A DNA stretch of 64,000 bases from Parvularculaceae bacterium (GTDB taxonomy: Bacteria; Pseudomonadota; Alphaproteobacteria; Caulobacterales; Parvularculaceae). The stretch covers positions 171,840-235,839 of the forward strand of contig JAGRDS010000010.1 of NCBI GenBank assembly GCA_020446945.1, in the 5' to 3' direction. The notes under the pieces are model-generated. The model made no database searches and was not told the DNA's origin. It saw nothing but the letters and a program-made list of their open reading frames with translations. The first letter of the stretch is position 1; every line of letters starts with the position of its first letter. Below, piece after piece: positions 62,540 through 64,000 of this stretch. Position numbers and translations under genes: made by a program.

Positions 62540-63535
62540 TCAGCCATTCAAAAGCCTCGCGGCCCTGGCGGCGAAATAGGTGATGACGCCATCCGCGCCG
62601 GCGCGGCGGATCGCGGTGAGGCTTTCGAGTATCGCGCGTTCCTCGTCTATCCATCCATTTTGCGCGGCGGCCATGATCATCGCATATTCGCCGGAGACCT
62701 GGAACGCGAAGGTCGGCATCTGAAATTCAGTTTTGACGCGGTGGATAATATCGAGATAGGCGCCGGCCGGCTTGATCATCACGCTGTCGGCGCCTTCCGC
62801 GATATCCATGGCGGTTTCGCGCAGCGCTTCGTCCGTGTTCGCCGGGTCCATCTGATAGGTGCGCTTGTCGCCCTTCAAAATCCCGGTGGAGCCGATCGCG
62901 TCGCGATAGGGTCCGTAAAAACATGAAGCGTATTTCGCCGCGTATGACATAATCTGGACGTTTTCAAATCCTTCCGCATCCAGACCTTTCCGGATCGCGC
63001 CGATGCGCCCGTCCATCATGTCCGACGGCGCAATAATGTCGAAACCGGCGCGCGCCTCGACGACAGACTGGCGAATGAGCGCGTCCACTGTGAGGTCGTT
63101 TACGATTTCGCCGTTCTCAAGGAAGCCGTCATGTCCGTGATCGGTGTAGGGGTCGAGCGCGACATCGGCCATCAGCCCGATATCGGGGACGGCGTCCTTG
63201 ATCGCCTTCGCCGCGCGGCACATCAAATTGTCCGGATCGAAGGCGAGATCGGCGCTCGCCGAGCGGTCCTCGGCCGAAGTGTGGGGAAAAAGCGCTAGCG
63301 CGCTTACGCCCAACGTTTTTGCTTCCCTGGCGGCGGCGACTGCGCGATCGACCGACAGGCGGCAGACGCCGGGAAGCGAGGCGACAGGCTCCTCGATGTT
63401 TTCGCCCTTGCGGATCACCATCGCCCAGATGAGTTTTTGCGGGGAAAGGCTTGTCTCGGCGACCAGCGCGCGCGACCAGGGCGCCGATCGCGTCCTGCGC
63501 AGGCGGGTCGACGGAAAGGTTTGGGAAACATTCAT
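62540..63535 (-). CDS. hemB: delta-aminolevulinic acid dehydratase (porphobilinogen synthase)
   Basis: A 331-residue enzyme of tetrapyrrole synthesis, condensing two 5-aminolevulinates into porphobilinogen. The Schiff-base lysines are K201 (SYAAKYASCFYGPYRD) and K255 (SVMIKPAGAYLD). The metal region reads DVALDPYTDHGHDG, with Ala/Asp in place of the Cys of zinc-type enzymes, so this is the Mg/K-dependent type usual in alphaproteobacteria. The start ATG 63535 is assumed. It diverges from an LdtR-like regulator gene across a 150-base gap. Confidence 0.95.
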   Translation of the reverse strand: MNVSQTFPSTRLRRTRSAPWSRALVAETSLSPQKLIWAMVIRKGENIEEPVASLPGVCRLSVDRAVAAAREAKTLGVSALALFPHTSAEDRSASADLAFDPDNLMCRAAKAIKDAVPDIGLMADVALDPYTDHGHDGFLENGEIVNDLTVDALIRQSVVEARAGFDIIAPSDMMDGRIGAIRKGLDAEGFENVQIMSYAAKYASCFYGPYRDAIGSTGILKGDKRTYQMDPANTDEALRETAMDIAEGADSVMIKPAGAYLDIIHRVKTEFQMPTFAFQVSGEYAMIMAAAQNGWIDEERAILESLTAIRRAGADGVITYFAARAARLLNG

Positions 63536-63593
63536 CTTTTACAAGCGCTTTTACGGACTTCAGCGAAGTCATGCCCCTTAAAGACGTTCATTG

Positions 63594-63611
63594 CAATTTG
63601 ATTGCAAATTG
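63594..63611. promoter_or_regulatory. inverted repeat between hemB and ldtR
   Basis: CAATTTG-ATTG-CAAATTG is a perfect 7-bp inverted repeat with a 4-bp spacer, about 60 bases upstream of hemB and 75 bases upstream of the MarR-type gene. Its length and AT-rich palindromic form suit a MarR-family operator, so it may be an autoregulatory site, but no experiment supports this. Confidence 0.45.
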
Positions 63612-63685
63612 ATCGACGGCATTTAACGGGCCTTTTAGAGAATTCGCTTAGCGTTACTAGAGAATTTGGTCGAGTGAGGCTTATT

Positions 63686-64000
63686 ATGGCGGTGGTGGGA
63701 CAGGCGATGGTCGGAGCGGCGGCGCAGGGCGTTAACAGCCAGGCTGATCCTGAGGCGTTGCGCGGCGCCTATCTGCAACTCCTCCACCTCGTTGAACGCA
63801 TGCACCGTCAGCTTCTGGACGTCATCAAGGACGAACTTGAGCGTCTTGGCCAGACCGATATCAATTCCGTCCAGGCGCTGCTTCTTTACAATATCGGAGA
63901 TGCGGAGCTGACGCCGGGCGAATTGCGCTCGCGCGGCCACTATCTCGGCTCGAACGTTTCCTACAACCTTAAGCAATTGGTTGATAAAGGGTATATTCGC
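63686..64000 (+). CDS. ldtR: LdtR-like MarR-family regulator, C-terminus cut by window edge
   Basis: The 105 visible codons start MAVVGQAMVG and contain a dimerisation helix (LRGAYLQLLHLVERMHRQLL) and a winged helix-turn-helix (QALLLYNIGDAELTPGELRS, then SNVSYNLKQLVDKGYI). This closely resembles the LdtR type of MarR regulators, which control cell-wall transpeptidase genes in alphaproteobacteria. The rest of the protein lies beyond 64000. ATG 63686 is the likely start. It is divergent from hemB and has an inverted repeat in its upstream region. Confidence 0.85.
   Translation, partial: MAVVGQAMVGAAAQGVNSQADPEALRGAYLQLLHLVERMHRQLLDVIKDELERLGQTDINSVQALLLYNIGDAELTPGELRSRGHYLGSNVSYNLKQLVDKGYIR

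Noticed and set aside
1-64000. CRISPR arrays, tRNA genes, insertion sequences or prophage
   Set aside because: No regularly spaced repeats, tRNA-like T-arm sequences with cloverleaf context, transposase motifs or phage structural genes were seen on either strand.

Overview
The window looks like a chromosomal segment from a GC-rich alphaproteobacterium, probably from the dimorphic, flagellated, CtrA-regulated part of the class (Parvularculaceae- or Hyphomonadaceae-like). The evidence is the recG / sdhE-mfd arrangement, the flbT-flaF-flagellin module, a class I PHA synthase, a HemB with an Asp-rich (Mg-type) metal site beside an LdtR-type MarR regulator, and a perfect TTAA-N7-TTAA CtrA box. I see no tRNA, rRNA, CRISPR array, insertion sequence or prophage. 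Most genes are housekeeping or accessory metabolism in short operons.

Region by region. 0-9.4 kb: a clipped membrane protein, a quinone-oxidoreductase-like MDR enzyme, a small lipoprotein overlapping an MFS transporter, a DUF1801 protein, two tandem PEP/VPxPA-CTERM-like surface proteins, metG, two SDR oxidoreductases and a decayed serine-hydrolase gene. 9.4-17 kb: secreted or envelope hydrolases (DUF885 lipoprotein, amidohydrolase, M20 peptidase, S8 subtilase) and a VIT1-type metal transporter. 17-24 kb: a degraded galU fragment in front of a large S1-protease autotransporter, then intact galU, a DUF3089 protein lacking the usual nucleophile, and a DUF502 protein. 24-37 kb: recG, sdhE and mfd; a VOC protein; a degenerate PleD-like protein; a VanY-type carboxypeptidase; a histidine phosphatase; an unknown membrane protein; and a GNAT / 2OG-oxygenase pair.

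37-40 kb is the flagellin module: flbT, flaF, a flagellin with a good sigma-54 promoter and a structured leader, and a FlaG-like protein. 40-54 kb: an acetolactate-synthase-like TPP enzyme convergent with an MprF-like DUF2156 protein, a GABA-type aminotransferase, a hybrid histidine kinase with a TPR-like sensor, an arylamine N-acetyltransferase, an MFS exporter, phaC, and a lipoprotein plus AlaC-type aminotransferase. 54-64 kb: a CtrA-box-controlled outer-membrane barrel, a lipoprotein, glpX, an unknown coiled-coil protein, an ABC exporter, tdh, an FkbM methyltransferase, a CPA1 antiporter, hemB and a clipped ldtR.

I did not find a clear multi-gene undescribed system. The most notable signals are the galU relic at about 17.1 kb, the degenerate PleD-like protein, the two-protein CTERM pair, mutually exclusive hairpins between flaF and flagellin, and the serine-less DUF3089 protein. 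All functional calls rest on motif recognition by eye; no database search was possible.
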